Source of the DNA: Actinomadura hallensis
GTDB taxonomy: Bacteria > Actinomycetota > Actinomycetes > Streptosporangiales > Streptosporangiaceae
Assembly (NCBI RefSeq): GCF_006716765.1
Contig: NZ_VFPO01000001.1
Coordinates: forward strand, 5,828,001-5,892,000
DNA: 64,000 nucleotides
Direction: 5' to 3'
The notes under the pieces are model-generated. The model searched no databases. It was not told where the DNA came from and saw only the letters and a list, made by a program, of their open reading frames with translations. The number at the start of each line of letters is the position of its first letter. Within the stretch, counting starts at the first letter, position 1. The position numbers were made by a program, and so were the translations under genes. Shown here one piece after another: positions 18,407 to 26,584 of the stretch.

Positions 18407-19211
18407 ACGCCCTCTTCGTCCGCTCGATCAGATCTCGAGAGTCGTCCTTCGACAGCGCCACAGCACCGATCTGGGCGAATCGAATCGAGAGCGCGGCGAT
18501 CTCATCTCCGCCTTCGATAAGCCGTCCGCCGAGCTGCGCACCGACGTACGCCACTTCCCGGGAGCCTACTCGGAGTATCTGGATCGCCCCATCATGACCG
18601 GGATGTCGGCCCGCCGAGCGAGGAACGATACGAACGGCCGCTCTCGGCGACCGACCGACTTCGATGAGATAGGCGAGTTGTTCCTCCATCACCTGCGGGC
18701 CCCCGACCTGGCATTCCAACACCTCTTGGTCCAGCAGAACCCAAAGGTAGGGCGGCTCGTCCTTGGCGAGGATCTCCTGCCGCTTCAAGCGGGCCTCTGC
18801 CTCTTTTAAGACATCCACTCTCTGATCGCTGTCCGCGATCAGAGCGCGCGTGTACTCCGCGGTCTGCAGCAGGGCGGGAACGGTCTTGCCGTGGTAGACC
18901 TCGATGTTCGTTGCCCCGCGTTCGTACTGGAGGTACTGCTTGTACCAGTCGGGGTCGTGGCCACTACAGGCGAACATCAAGAGCCGTTCGAAGTGGCCAC
19001 CCGTGTTCCACGCCTGATCGAGGCGCTTCATGTAGACGTCGCGCGGACGCAGGCGGCCCGCTTCCCAGTTGGATACAGTCGCGCGGGTCACGTGGACGAT
19101 CAGCGCGGTCTGTGCGAGCGAGAGACCCCGCTGTGTGCGATAAAACCACAGGTCAAAGGCCAACCACGCCCACAGCGAGGATGCCGGGTCGATCGACTCT
19201 CGAACACTCAT
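18384..19211 (-). CDS. HTH (XRE) regulator with DUF5753, WhiJ-like
   Basis: A 275-residue protein: an XRE-type helix-turn-helix near residues 28-70 (LSLAQTALIVHVTRATVSNW) followed by the DUF5753 domain (VPALLQTAEYTRALI, LDQEVLECQVGG). This is the architecture of Streptomyces WhiJ and its paralogues, which take part in developmental timing together with DUF397 partners. It overlaps the downstream DUF397 gene and is divergent from a HATPase gene, forming the usual trio. Confidence 0.88.
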   Translation of the reverse strand: MSVRESIDPASSLWAWLAFDLWFYRTQRGLSLAQTALIVHVTRATVSNWEAGRLRPRDVYMKRLDQAWNTGGHFERLLMFACSGHDPDWYKQYLQYERGATNIEVYHGKTVPALLQTAEYTRALIADSDQRVDVLKEAEARLKRQEILAKDEPPYLWVLLDQEVLECQVGGPQVMEEQLAYLIEVGRSPRAAVRIVPRSAGRHPGHDGAIQILRVGSREVAYVGAQLGGRLIEGGDEIAALSIRFAQIGAVALSKDDSRDLIERTKRAYADDRVA

Positions 19212-19310
19212 CGCTCCCCCACAGGTGTATCGCAGCCCCCGAAAGTCACTTCAGGTTAAAGCTCAAGCACTCAAAGTGAGGGTCGAATCCGAAACAGAGG
19301 ATGGCCCTCG

Positions 19311-19727
19311 ATGAATGATCTTGAACTCGTCACGTCGGCGCCCGGCGGCCCGGAGGTGCGCCTCACCCTCCTGGCCGTACCGTCAGCCGTCGTCCTGGCC
19401 CGGGAACTCGTCCGCTACGCATTGACGAACTGGGGCTTCGACCGCGAAGTGATCAACGACTCGGCCCTCGTCATGAGCGAGATCGCGACGAACGCCGTCG
19501 CGGCGGCCCCCGGTCACCAGATCCGCCTCCGCTGCGCCCTGCACGGAGGGGCGCCACTGCTGGAGTGCTGGGACCCGTCCCCCGAAGCCCCGGCCCCTGG
19601 CACACCGTCCCTGATGGCCGAGCGCGGTCGCGGTCTGGCCATCGTCTCCGCCTACGCGAAGGAGACCGGCACCCGCCCCTCAGCCACCGGCGAAGGCAAG
19701 ATCGTCTGGGCCCACATGCCCGCCTGA
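19311..19727 (+). CDS. ATP-binding regulatory protein (anti-sigma-like HATPase)
   Basis: A 138-residue single-domain GHKL ATPase related to anti-sigma Ser/Thr kinases of the SpoIIAB/RsbW type. The N-box is SALVMSEIATNAVAA and the G-box is ERGRGLAIVSAYA. No sensor or membrane segment is present. It is divergent from the WhiJ-like gene with 100 bp between starts, an arrangement repeated across actinomycete genomes. It may act on a sigma factor or on the HTH/DUF397 partners; this is inference. Confidence 0.88.
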   Translation: MNDLELVTSAPGGPEVRLTLLAVPSAVVLARELVRYALTNWGFDREVINDSALVMSEIATNAVAAAPGHQIRLRCALHGGAPLLECWDPSPEAPAPGTPSLMAERGRGLAIVSAYAKETGTRPSATGEGKIVWAHMPA

Positions 19728-19741
19728 CAGTGATGATGTAG

Positions 19742-19830
19742 GTGAGCACCTCCCGGCGGGGCCTGACCCACCCTCTGACTGACCATGGGTCCTCAACGGG
19801 ATCTGTCGGCCCGAGCCGGGAGGTGCTCGT
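19742..19830. ncRNA. Multibranch inverted-repeat element (candidate structured RNA)
   Basis: Outer 14-bp perfect arms, GAGCACCTCCCGGC (19744-19757) and its complement (19815-19828), enclose two smaller hairpins: GACCCA/TGGGTC (19765-19770, 19786-19791) and CGGG/CCCG (19797-19800, 19810-19813). This gives a three-way-junction fold. It begins 15 bases after the HATPase stop and ends about 110 bp before an IS110-like start codon. It may be a terminator, or part of the noncoding left end, where IS110 elements carry their bridge RNA. Confidence 0.4.
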
Positions 19831-19937
19831 GTGCACTCACCGGACACGGGCGTTGTGACTTCATAAGAGCCTGGCCAAAGGCCCCATCACTGTCTTGTCC
19901 GACCGCCCGGCCGGTGTGCGCCGCCCCGCACCCGACC

Positions 19938-20045
19938 ATGAGCGGCAGGACGACGATGACCTCCATTACACCCCAGGACGCGGCGATCGGCGAGGTCGCC
20001 GGCGGCGTCGACACCCACGCCGACACCGGATCCCTGACGCGACGA
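19938..20045 (+). pseudogene. N-terminal remnant of an IS110-like transposase
   Basis: From the ATG at 19938, translation reads SGRTTMTSITPQDAAIGEV and then AGGVDTHADT, which resembles the first RuvC-like strand of IS110/IS116 transposases (GVDTHxDxH). After about 30 codons the similarity stops abruptly; the rest of the DEDD domain and the serine-bearing C-terminal domain are absent. The frame runs on without homology to 20129. The similarity is short, so the call is tentative. Confidence 0.55.
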
Positions 20046-20102
20046 CCTCAGCCACCGCAGCAACCACGCGCCGACCTCAACGCCTGCGATCGCGTCCGAA
20101 GG

Positions 20103-20128
20103 CAGGTTTCGAGCCTGCGAGAAACCTG
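20103..20128. repeat. Small inverted repeat before the 116-bp repeats
   Basis: CAGGTTTC (20103-20110) and GAAACCTG (20121-20128) form a perfect 8-bp stem with a ten-base loop, overlapping the first base pair of repeat unit A. It may mark a junction between the IS remnant and the repeats. Confidence 0.5.
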
Positions 20129-20409
20129 ATCGCGCAGCGAGCCCCTGGGCGAGTCGGAGCGATGCAGCGATCGCGCGCAGAGCCCGCCGAAGGGAGGGCC
20201 CCCAGGGCCCGACCGCCAAGGGCACTGCAAATAAACACTGCTTGATCGCGCAGCGAGCCCCTGGGCGAGTCGAAGCGATGCAGCGATCGCGCGCAGAGCC
20301 CGTTGAAGGAAGGCGCCCAGCGCCTGACGCCGAGGGCGCTGCAATCAACACAGAGCCCGCCGAAGGGAGGGCCGCCAAGGCCCGACCGCCGAGGGCACTA
20401 CAAAAAAAA
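20127..20409. repeat. 116-bp tandem repeat, two and a half units
   Basis: Unit A (20127-20242) and unit B (20243-20350) share most bases, both starting TGATCGCGCAGCGAGCCCCT. A third partial copy (20351-20409) matches only the second half. Each unit carries the 8-bp palindrome GCGATCGC. The array ends exactly at the glpD stop codon (20410). No convincing gene lies in it. It may be a dispersed noncoding repeat family. Confidence 0.75.
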
Positions 20410-22143
20410 CTACGCCGTGGGGACTATGTCGGGGGCGCCTCGGCGGTGGGCGTCGGCTTCCTGGTCGTCTTCTTGGGTTTGGGAGGCTCGTTCGGCTTCT
20501 ACGCGCTTGCGGTAGTACTCGATTTCGCGGTCGCGTTGTTTCTTGGACCAGCCGAGGACGGGGGCGAGGAGGTCGGCGGCCTCTTGGGCGACGCCTACGC
20601 CGCGGTCCCAGGTTTCGATGGAGATGCGGGTGCGGCGGGCGAGGACGTCGTTGAGGTGGCGGGCGCCCTCGTGGGTGGCGGCGTAGACGATTTCGGCGCG
20701 GAGGTAGTCGTCGGCGCCGGTGAGGGGTTTGGCGAGGTCGGGTTTGTCGGCGACGAGTTCCAGCAGGTCGTCGACGAGGGTGCCGTAGCGGCGCAGGAGG
20801 TGTTCGATGCGGGCGACGTGGAGGCCGGAGCGGGCTGCGAGGCGGTGGCGGGAGTTCCACATGGCCTGGAAGCCGTCGCCGCCGACGAGGGGGATGCGGT
20901 CGGTGCAGGATTCGGGGATCTTGCCGTCGAGGCCGTGGGCGACGGCGTCGATGGCGTCCTTCGCCATGACGCGGTAGGTGGTGTACTTGCCGCCCGCGAC
21001 GAGGACGAGCCCGGGGACGGGGTGGGCGACGACGTGTTCGCGGGACAGCTTCGAGGTCTCTTCGGTCTCGCCGGTGAGCAGGGGGCGGAGGCCCGCGTAG
21101 ACGCCCTCCACGTCGTCGGGGGTGAGGGGCGTGGTGAGGACTCTGTTGACCTGGTCCAGGACGTATTCGATGTCGGCCTTCGAGGCGGCGGGGTGGGCCT
21201 TGTCGAGGTCCCAGGCGGTGTCGGTGGTGCCGATGATCCAGTGCCGGCCCCAGGGGATCACGAAGAGCACGGACTTGTCGGTGCGGAGGAGGATCCCGGT
21301 CGAGGAGTGGATGCGGTCCTTGGGGACGACGAGGTGGATGCCCTTGGACGCCCTGACGTGGATCTGTCCGCGGCCGCCGACGAGTTCCTGGATGTCGTCG
21401 GTCCAGACGCCGGTGGCGTTGACGACCTGCTTGGCGCGGACCTCGCTGGTCGTGTTGCCCTCGAGGTCGCGGATGCGCAGCCCGGTGACGCGTTCGCCTT
21501 CGCGCAGGAAGCCGATGCACTGGGTGCGGGACGCGATCTGCGCGCCGTACTCGGCGGCGGTGCGCAGCGCCATCATCACGAAGCGGGCGTCGTCGACCTG
21601 CGCGTCCCACAGCTGGATCGCGCCGGTGAAGGCGTCCTTGCGCAGGGACGGCGCGAGCCGCAGCGCGCCCCGCCGGGTGAGGTGCCGGTGGTGGGGGACG
21701 CCGCGGGTGCTGCCCATCTGGAACGCGAGCGCGTCGTAGAGGGCCACGCCGGCGCCGACGTAGGCGCGTTCCCACACGCGGCGGGTCGTCGGCAGCAGGA
21801 ACGGGACGGGCCGCACCAGGTGCGGGGCGATCTGCTGGAGGAGGAGCCCGCGTTCGGTCAGCGCCTCCCGGACGAGGTCGAAGTTGTACTGCTCCAGGTA
21901 CCGCAGCCCGCCGTGGATCAGCTTGGACGAGCGGGACGACGTGCCGGACGCGAAGTCGCGGGCCTCGACCACCGCCACGGACAGGCCGCGGGTGGCGGCG
22001 TCGAGCGCGGCGCCCGCGCCGACGATGCCGCCGCCGACCACGACGACATCGAACTCCTCGCGGGCCATCCGGTCGAGCGCGGCGGCCCGCTCGGCCGGAC
22101 CCAGGCGGGAGCTGCCGAGGCCCGTCACAGGTGATCCCGTCAT
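20410..22143 (-). CDS. glpD: Aerobic glycerol-3-phosphate dehydrogenase
   Basis: A 577-residue FAD enzyme oxidising sn-glycerol-3-phosphate to dihydroxyacetone phosphate and feeding electrons to the quinone pool at the membrane. The FAD-binding N-terminus is DVVVVGGGIVGAGAALDAA, followed by SGTSSRSSKLIHGGLRYLE, the GlpD signature. The C-terminal DAO_C helical domain ends in a polar tail. The last repeat copy of the 20127-20409 array abuts the stop codon. Upstream (22167-22223) a 9-bp inverted repeat AGGTCGTCC may be an operator. It could also balance the glycerol-phosphate supply for teichoic acid (inference). Confidence 0.95.
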   Translation of the reverse strand: MTGSPVTGLGSSRLGPAERAAALDRMAREEFDVVVVGGGIVGAGAALDAATRGLSVAVVEARDFASGTSSRSSKLIHGGLRYLEQYNFDLVREALTERGLLLQQIAPHLVRPVPFLLPTTRRVWERAYVGAGVALYDALAFQMGSTRGVPHHRHLTRRGALRLAPSLRKDAFTGAIQLWDAQVDDARFVMMALRTAAEYGAQIASRTQCIGFLREGERVTGLRIRDLEGNTTSEVRAKQVVNATGVWTDDIQELVGGRGQIHVRASKGIHLVVPKDRIHSSTGILLRTDKSVLFVIPWGRHWIIGTTDTAWDLDKAHPAASKADIEYVLDQVNRVLTTPLTPDDVEGVYAGLRPLLTGETEETSKLSREHVVAHPVPGLVLVAGGKYTTYRVMAKDAIDAVAHGLDGKIPESCTDRIPLVGGDGFQAMWNSRHRLAARSGLHVARIEHLLRRYGTLVDDLLELVADKPDLAKPLTGADDYLRAEIVYAATHEGARHLNDVLARRTRISIETWDRGVGVAQEAADLLAPVLGWSKKQRDREIEYYRKRVEAERASQTQEDDQEADAHRRGAPDIVPTA

Positions 22144-22280
22144 CGCGTCTTCCCCCCACAGCGGTTAGGTCGTCCGAGCGGTTCTACCCAAGAGTAGGGT
22201 TGGGCCCACCCCCGGGACGACCTATTCCATGGGGGGTTGCGCACAGTGTCGCACGGCCGCGGGCGGGCCAGCGGGGTCAC

Positions 22281-23408
22281 TCAGTCGGTGGCCGCGCGGG
22301 GCGCCACGACGACCTGGACCCGCTGGAACTCCTTCAGCTCCGTGTACCCGGCCGTGGCCATCGCGCGGCGCAGCGCCCCGATCAGGTTCATCGACCCGTC
22401 CGCGACGTGGGACGGGCCGTGCAGGATCTGCTCCATCGTCCCGATCGTCCCGAGTTCGATGCGGGTGCCGCGGGGGACGTCGCCGTGGTGGGCCTCGCTG
22501 CCCCAGTGGTAGCCGCGTCCCGGCGCCTCGGTGGCGCGGGCGAAGGGGGAGCCGACCATGACGGCGTCGGAGCCGCAGGCGAACGCCTTGGCGATGTCGC
22601 CGCTGTTGACCATGCCGCCGTCGGCGATCACGTGGACGTAGCGTCCGCCGGACTCGTCGAGGTAGTCGCGGCGGGCGGCGGCCACGTCCGCGACGGCGGT
22701 CGCCATCGGGACGGCGACGCCGAGGACGGTGCGGGTGGTGTGCCCGGAGCCGCCGCCGAACCCGACCAGCACGCCCGCCGCGCCGGTGCGCATCAGGTGC
22801 AGCGCGGCCGTGTAGGTGGAGCAGCCGCCGACGATGACGGGGACGTCGAGGTCGTAGATGAACTGCTTGAGGTTGAGCGGTTCGGCGCGTCCGGAGACGT
22901 GCTCGGCGGACACGGTGGTGCCGCGGATGACGAACAGGTCGACGCCGGCGTCGATGACGGCCTTGTGGAACTGGGCGGTGCGCTGCGGCGACAGCCGGGC
23001 CGCGACGGTGACGCCCGCGTCGCGGATCTCCTCGATCCGGCGGCCGATCAGCTCCTCCTTGATCGGCTCGGTGTAGATCTCCTGGAGCCGCCGCGTGGCG
23101 CCGGCCCCGTCCAGCGAGGCGATCTCGGCGAGCAGCGGCTCGGGGTTCTCGTAGCGCGTCCACAGCCCTTCGAGGTCGAGGACGGCGAGGCCGCCGAGCC
23201 GCCCGACGGCGATCGCGGTGGCGGGGCTGACCACGCTGTCCATCGGCGCGACGACCAGCGGGATCTCGAAGCGGTAGGCGTCGATCTGCCAGGCGACGCT
23301 GACCTCCTCGGGATCGCGCGTCCGGCGGGACGGCACGATGCCGATGTCGTCGAAGGCGTACGCCCGGCGGCCGCTCTTGCCACGGCCGATCTCCACCTCA
23401 GCAGCCAC
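22281..23408 (-). CDS. guaB3: GuaB3-family IMP dehydrogenase-related protein
   Basis: A 375-residue TIM-barrel protein of the actinobacterial GuaB3 family; it lacks the two CBS domains of canonical IMPDH. The flavin/IMP phosphate-binding loops are present (APMDSVVSP, ADGGMVNSGDIAKAF). At the catalytic loop the sequence is GSGHTTRT: His223 stands where IMPDH has the nucleophilic Cys of GSICTT, so ordinary IMP oxidation by this protein is doubtful. It lies 160 bp downstream of guaB on the same strand, the gene order of M. tuberculosis. Confidence 0.92.
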   Translation of the reverse strand: MAAEVEIGRGKSGRRAYAFDDIGIVPSRRTRDPEEVSVAWQIDAYRFEIPLVVAPMDSVVSPATAIAVGRLGGLAVLDLEGLWTRYENPEPLLAEIASLDGAGATRRLQEIYTEPIKEELIGRRIEEIRDAGVTVAARLSPQRTAQFHKAVIDAGVDLFVIRGTTVSAEHVSGRAEPLNLKQFIYDLDVPVIVGGCSTYTAALHLMRTGAAGVLVGFGGGSGHTTRTVLGVAVPMATAVADVAAARRDYLDESGGRYVHVIADGGMVNSGDIAKAFACGSDAVMVGSPFARATEAPGRGYHWGSEAHHGDVPRGTRIELGTIGTMEQILHGPSHVADGSMNLIGALRRAMATAGYTELKEFQRVQVVVAPRAATD

Positions 23409-23569
23409 TGCGCCCTTCCTCTACGTCGCCCCGGCTCTGCGTACGAGCGGGCCACCCTGCCAGAAGTTCCCGCCGACTGCGAGAACGAAGCAGAGAAGAG
23501 CTTACGTCAGCGCCCGCCGCTCCAGGCACACGCGGCGGGCCGCCCGGGTGACGCCAGGGGTGCTCGCGG

Positions 23570-25063
23570 TCAGCGGCCCTGGTAGTTGGGGGCCTCGACG
23601 GTCATCTGGATGTCGTGGGGGTGGCTCTCGCGGAGGCCCGCGGGGCTGATGCGCATGAGGCGGCCGCGTTCCTGGAGCTCGGGGATCGTGCGCGTCCCCG
23701 CGTACCACATGGACTGGTGGAGGCCGCCGACGAGCTGGTGCGCGACGTTGGCGAGGGGGCCGCGGTAGGGGACCTGCCCCTCCACGCCCTCGGGGATCAG
23801 CTTCTCCTCGCTGCTGACGTCGCCCTGCGCGTAGCGGTCCTTGGAGAAGGAGCCGCCGCGCTCGCGGTTGCGCATCGCGCCGAGCGAGCCCATGCCGCGG
23901 TACGACTTGTACTGCTTGCCGTGGACGAAGATCAGTTCGCCGGGGGACTCCTCCACGCCGGCGAGCAGGCCGCCGAGCATGACCGTGTCGGCGCCCGCGA
24001 CGATGGCCTTGGCGATGTCGCCCGAGTACTGGACGCCGCCGTCGCCGATCACCGGCACGCCGGCCTCCTTCGCGGCGCGGGACGCCTCGATGATCGCGGT
24101 GATCTGCGGGACGCCGACCCCGGCGACGACGCGGGTGGTGCAGATCGAGCCGGGTCCGACGCCGACCTTGACGGCGTCGGCGCCCGCGTCCGCCAGGAGT
24201 TTCGCGCCGGCGTAGGTGGCGACGTTGCCGCCGACGACCTCGACCCGCGCGTTCTTCTTGATCGCGGCGACGGTGTCGGCGACGCCCTTGGAGTGGCCGT
24301 GCGCGGTGTCCACGACGATCACGTCGGTGCCGGCCTCGATGAGGGCCTTGGCGCGGCGGATCGCGTCGTCGCCGACGCCCACGGCCGCGGCGACGAGGAG
24401 GCGCCCGTCGGCGTCCTTGGTGGAGCGGGGGTACTGCTCGGACTTGGTGAAGTCCTTGACGGTGATCAGGCCCTTGAGGCGGCCCTCGTCGTCCACGAGC
24501 GGGAGCTTCTCGACCTTGTTGCCCGCCAGCAGCCGGAACGCCTCGTCGCGCGTGACGTCGACGGGGGCCGTGACCAGCGGCATCGGCGTCATGACCTCGC
24601 GGACCGGACGGGACAGGTCGGACTCGAAGCGCATGTCCCGGTTCGTCACGATGCCGACCAGCACGCCGCGCACGTCGGTCACCGGGACGCCGGAGATCCG
24701 GTAGTGGGCGCACAGCTCCTCGACGTCGGCGAGCGTCGCGTCCGGCAGGCAGGTCACCGGGTTGGTGATCATCCCGGCCTCGGAGCGCTTGACCCGGTCG
24801 GCCTCCTCGGCCTGCTCCTCGATCGACATGTTGCGGTGCAGGACGCCGATGCCGCCCTGCCGCGCCATCGCGACCGCAGTGCGGGCCTCGGTCACGGTGT
24901 CCATCGCCGCCGAGACGAGCGGGATGCGCAGCGAGATGTTGCGGGTCAGCCGCGAGGTGGTGTCGGCCTCGCCGGGCTGCATGTCGGAGTACCCCGGCAG
25001 GAGCAGCACGTCGTCGAAGGTCAGGCCTTGCTGGAGGAACGTGTCGGGCTCGGCGGGGTTCAT
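23570..25063 (-). CDS. guaB: Inosine-5'-monophosphate dehydrogenase
   Basis: A 497-residue IMPDH making XMP from IMP with NAD+, the committed step to GMP. A TIM barrel is interrupted by two CBS domains at about residues 95-210. The catalytic loop GPGSICTT holds Cys308. ATG at 25063 is chosen because GGGAAGG lies just upstream and homology begins there (PDTFLQQGLTFDDVLLLPG); a further 36 in-frame codons upstream are not conserved-looking. guaB3 follows. Confidence 0.96.
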   Translation of the reverse strand: MNPAEPDTFLQQGLTFDDVLLLPGYSDMQPGEADTTSRLTRNISLRIPLVSAAMDTVTEARTAVAMARQGGIGVLHRNMSIEEQAEEADRVKRSEAGMITNPVTCLPDATLADVEELCAHYRISGVPVTDVRGVLVGIVTNRDMRFESDLSRPVREVMTPMPLVTAPVDVTRDEAFRLLAGNKVEKLPLVDDEGRLKGLITVKDFTKSEQYPRSTKDADGRLLVAAAVGVGDDAIRRAKALIEAGTDVIVVDTAHGHSKGVADTVAAIKKNARVEVVGGNVATYAGAKLLADAGADAVKVGVGPGSICTTRVVAGVGVPQITAIIEASRAAKEAGVPVIGDGGVQYSGDIAKAIVAGADTVMLGGLLAGVEESPGELIFVHGKQYKSYRGMGSLGAMRNRERGGSFSKDRYAQGDVSSEEKLIPEGVEGQVPYRGPLANVAHQLVGGLHQSMWYAGTRTIPELQERGRLMRISPAGLRESHPHDIQMTVEAPNYQGR

Positions 25064-25295
25064 GACTACCTTCCCGTCGTTTGTGGAGGCATCGGGCCAG
25101 GTCACGGCGACCCTGTTCCCATGGTAGAGCGTGGGTCCGCGCCGGGACCGGCGGTTGTGGACGGTGGGCACGTGGTGTTGGTGACATCACGCAACAAGCC
25201 GGACGAGTCGCACATTCCCACTTTGCGTGTCCGTTCGCGTACGGAGGAAGACCGGGGGTGCCCCGCGGGGGCCGTCACGCAGTAGCGTGGTAGTC

Positions 25296-25685
25296 GTGCA
25301 CGACGACGCTCCGCTCGACCCGTTCGCCGGAGACCCGGAGGACCCGGCGGCGGCTCTCGGCGACCCCGGGGACGAGGCCGCTCCGCTCAGCGTGACGGAG
25401 CGGGAGGACGTGCTGGCCGACCTCGCCGACCTGGAGGTGTTCCGCGCGCTGCTGGAGCCCCTCGGCGTGCGCGGCCTCACCGTCGACTGCGGCGACTGCG
25501 GCAAGGTCCACTACATCGACTGGGAACTGCTGCACGGCAACCTGCGGCACCTGCTGGACGAGGGGCTTCCCCGCGTCCACGAGCCCGCCCTGTCCCCCGA
25601 TCCCGTCGACTACGTGAGCTGGGAGTACGCCCGCGGCTACGTGGACGGCGTCATCGACAGCGAAGAGGGCCGCGAGGAGAACTGA
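25296..25685 (+). CDS. DUF5319 conserved actinobacterial protein
   Basis: A 129-residue acidic protein of the DUF5319 family (Rv3412-like by position and sequence), with the conserved DCGDCGKVHYIDWELLHGN block. The two Cys could bind metal. Function is unknown. It sits between guaB and the anti-sigma-D gene, on the opposite strand, as in mycobacteria. The start is probably the GTG at 25296; there is no clear ribosome site, so leaderless or weak initiation is possible. Confidence 0.85.
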   Translation: MHDDAPLDPFAGDPEDPAAALGDPGDEAAPLSVTEREDVLADLADLEVFRALLEPLGVRGLTVDCGDCGKVHYIDWELLHGNLRHLLDEGLPRVHEPALSPDPVDYVSWEYARGYVDGVIDSEEGREEN

Positions 25686-25744
25686 CCGCCCCGAGCCGGC
25701 GCGCGGATCGAGTACGGGTTGGCCGGTGCGCGGGGCTTTTTGGG

Positions 25745-26584
25745 CTAGTCGGGGCGGCGGTCGGGGTCGCGGGTGTGGCGTTCGGTGCGTTTGCGCAGGT
25801 CTTCCAGGTTGCGGCGGAAGTCGAGGAGCCGGTCGTCCGACTCGGCGGTGAAACGCGGGTCGTCCGAGCGGACGGTGATCGTCGGGAGTTCGGGGCGGGA
25901 CTGACGCGGGCCGAGCGGGAACGGGTGGCCCCTGCGGGGCTCGTCCCGGTCCCCGGTCTCCCGGTCCTTGGCCTTCTCCGGGGCGCGGGGCGGCCGGGGC
26001 TTCGGAGCGGACCGCCCGGGTTCCGGCGCCGGGCGGGCGCCGCCGCGGGCGCGTGGCGGGACGTAGGTGCCCGCGTCGGTGTCGGCGCGGGCGGCCTTCG
26101 CCGCCTCCTCGGCGCCGCCGGCCGTGGACCTCGGGGCCGGGGCGGCGGCGCGGGACGAGCGGTCCGCGTCGCCCCCGGCCGCGGCGACGCCGCCGCTGGC
26201 GAGGACGGCGCCCGCGACGCCCAGGGCGACGATGGTGCGGGGGCCGCGGCGCCTGGGCCCGGGCCCGGGTCCGGAGGGCGGAGCGGGGCCGGTGTCGCCG
26301 GTGCCCGGGTCGTCCACGTCGTCGATGAGGGCGCACAGCAGCCGCACCGCGGGGTCGGCGTCCTCGGCTTGGAGGGGGCGGCCCGTCTCAGCTCCGGGGA
26401 GGGAGCGCCCCGCGGAGCCGGCACCGCCCCGCGCCGCGAGCGACTCGATGATCGCGTCGGTACGGCGCACCGCGGCCAGGTCGACGGGCGGGACGGTGGC
26501 CTGCGGCGGGCTCGTCGGCGCGCGGGTATCGCCGCGGCTCGACGGCCCGGCCGGACCCGGGGCGCCGGGGCCACGCTCCGTCAA
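25745..26584 (-). CDS. rsdA: Anti-sigma-D factor RsdA-like membrane protein
   Basis: A 279-residue single-pass protein. The N-terminal cytosolic part has two short helices typical of the RsdA sigma-binding region (DLAAVRRTDAIIESLA and DPAVRLLCALIDDVD). One membrane segment follows at residues 117-137 (TIVALGVAGAVLASGGV), then a long Pro/Arg-rich external part. It starts with TTG inside TTGA, overlapping the sigD stop, so it is translationally coupled to sigD. This is the expected partner that sequesters SigD at the membrane. Confidence 0.8.
   Translation of the reverse strand: MTERGPGAPGPAGPSSRGDTRAPTSPPQATVPPVDLAAVRRTDAIIESLAARGGAGSAGRSLPGAETGRPLQAEDADPAVRLLCALIDDVDDPGTGDTGPAPPSGPGPGPRRRGPRTIVALGVAGAVLASGGVAAAGGDADRSSRAAAPAPRSTAGGAEEAAKAARADTDAGTYVPPRARGGARPAPEPGRSAPKPRPPRAPEKAKDRETGDRDEPRRGHPFPLGPRQSRPELPTITVRSDDPRFTAESDDRLLDFRRNLEDLRKRTERHTRDPDRRPD

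Noticed and set aside
19785..20129. Full-length small gene over the IS110-like remnant
   Set aside because: Only the GVDTHADT part resembles a protein family; codons before 19938 and after about 20045 look noncoding.
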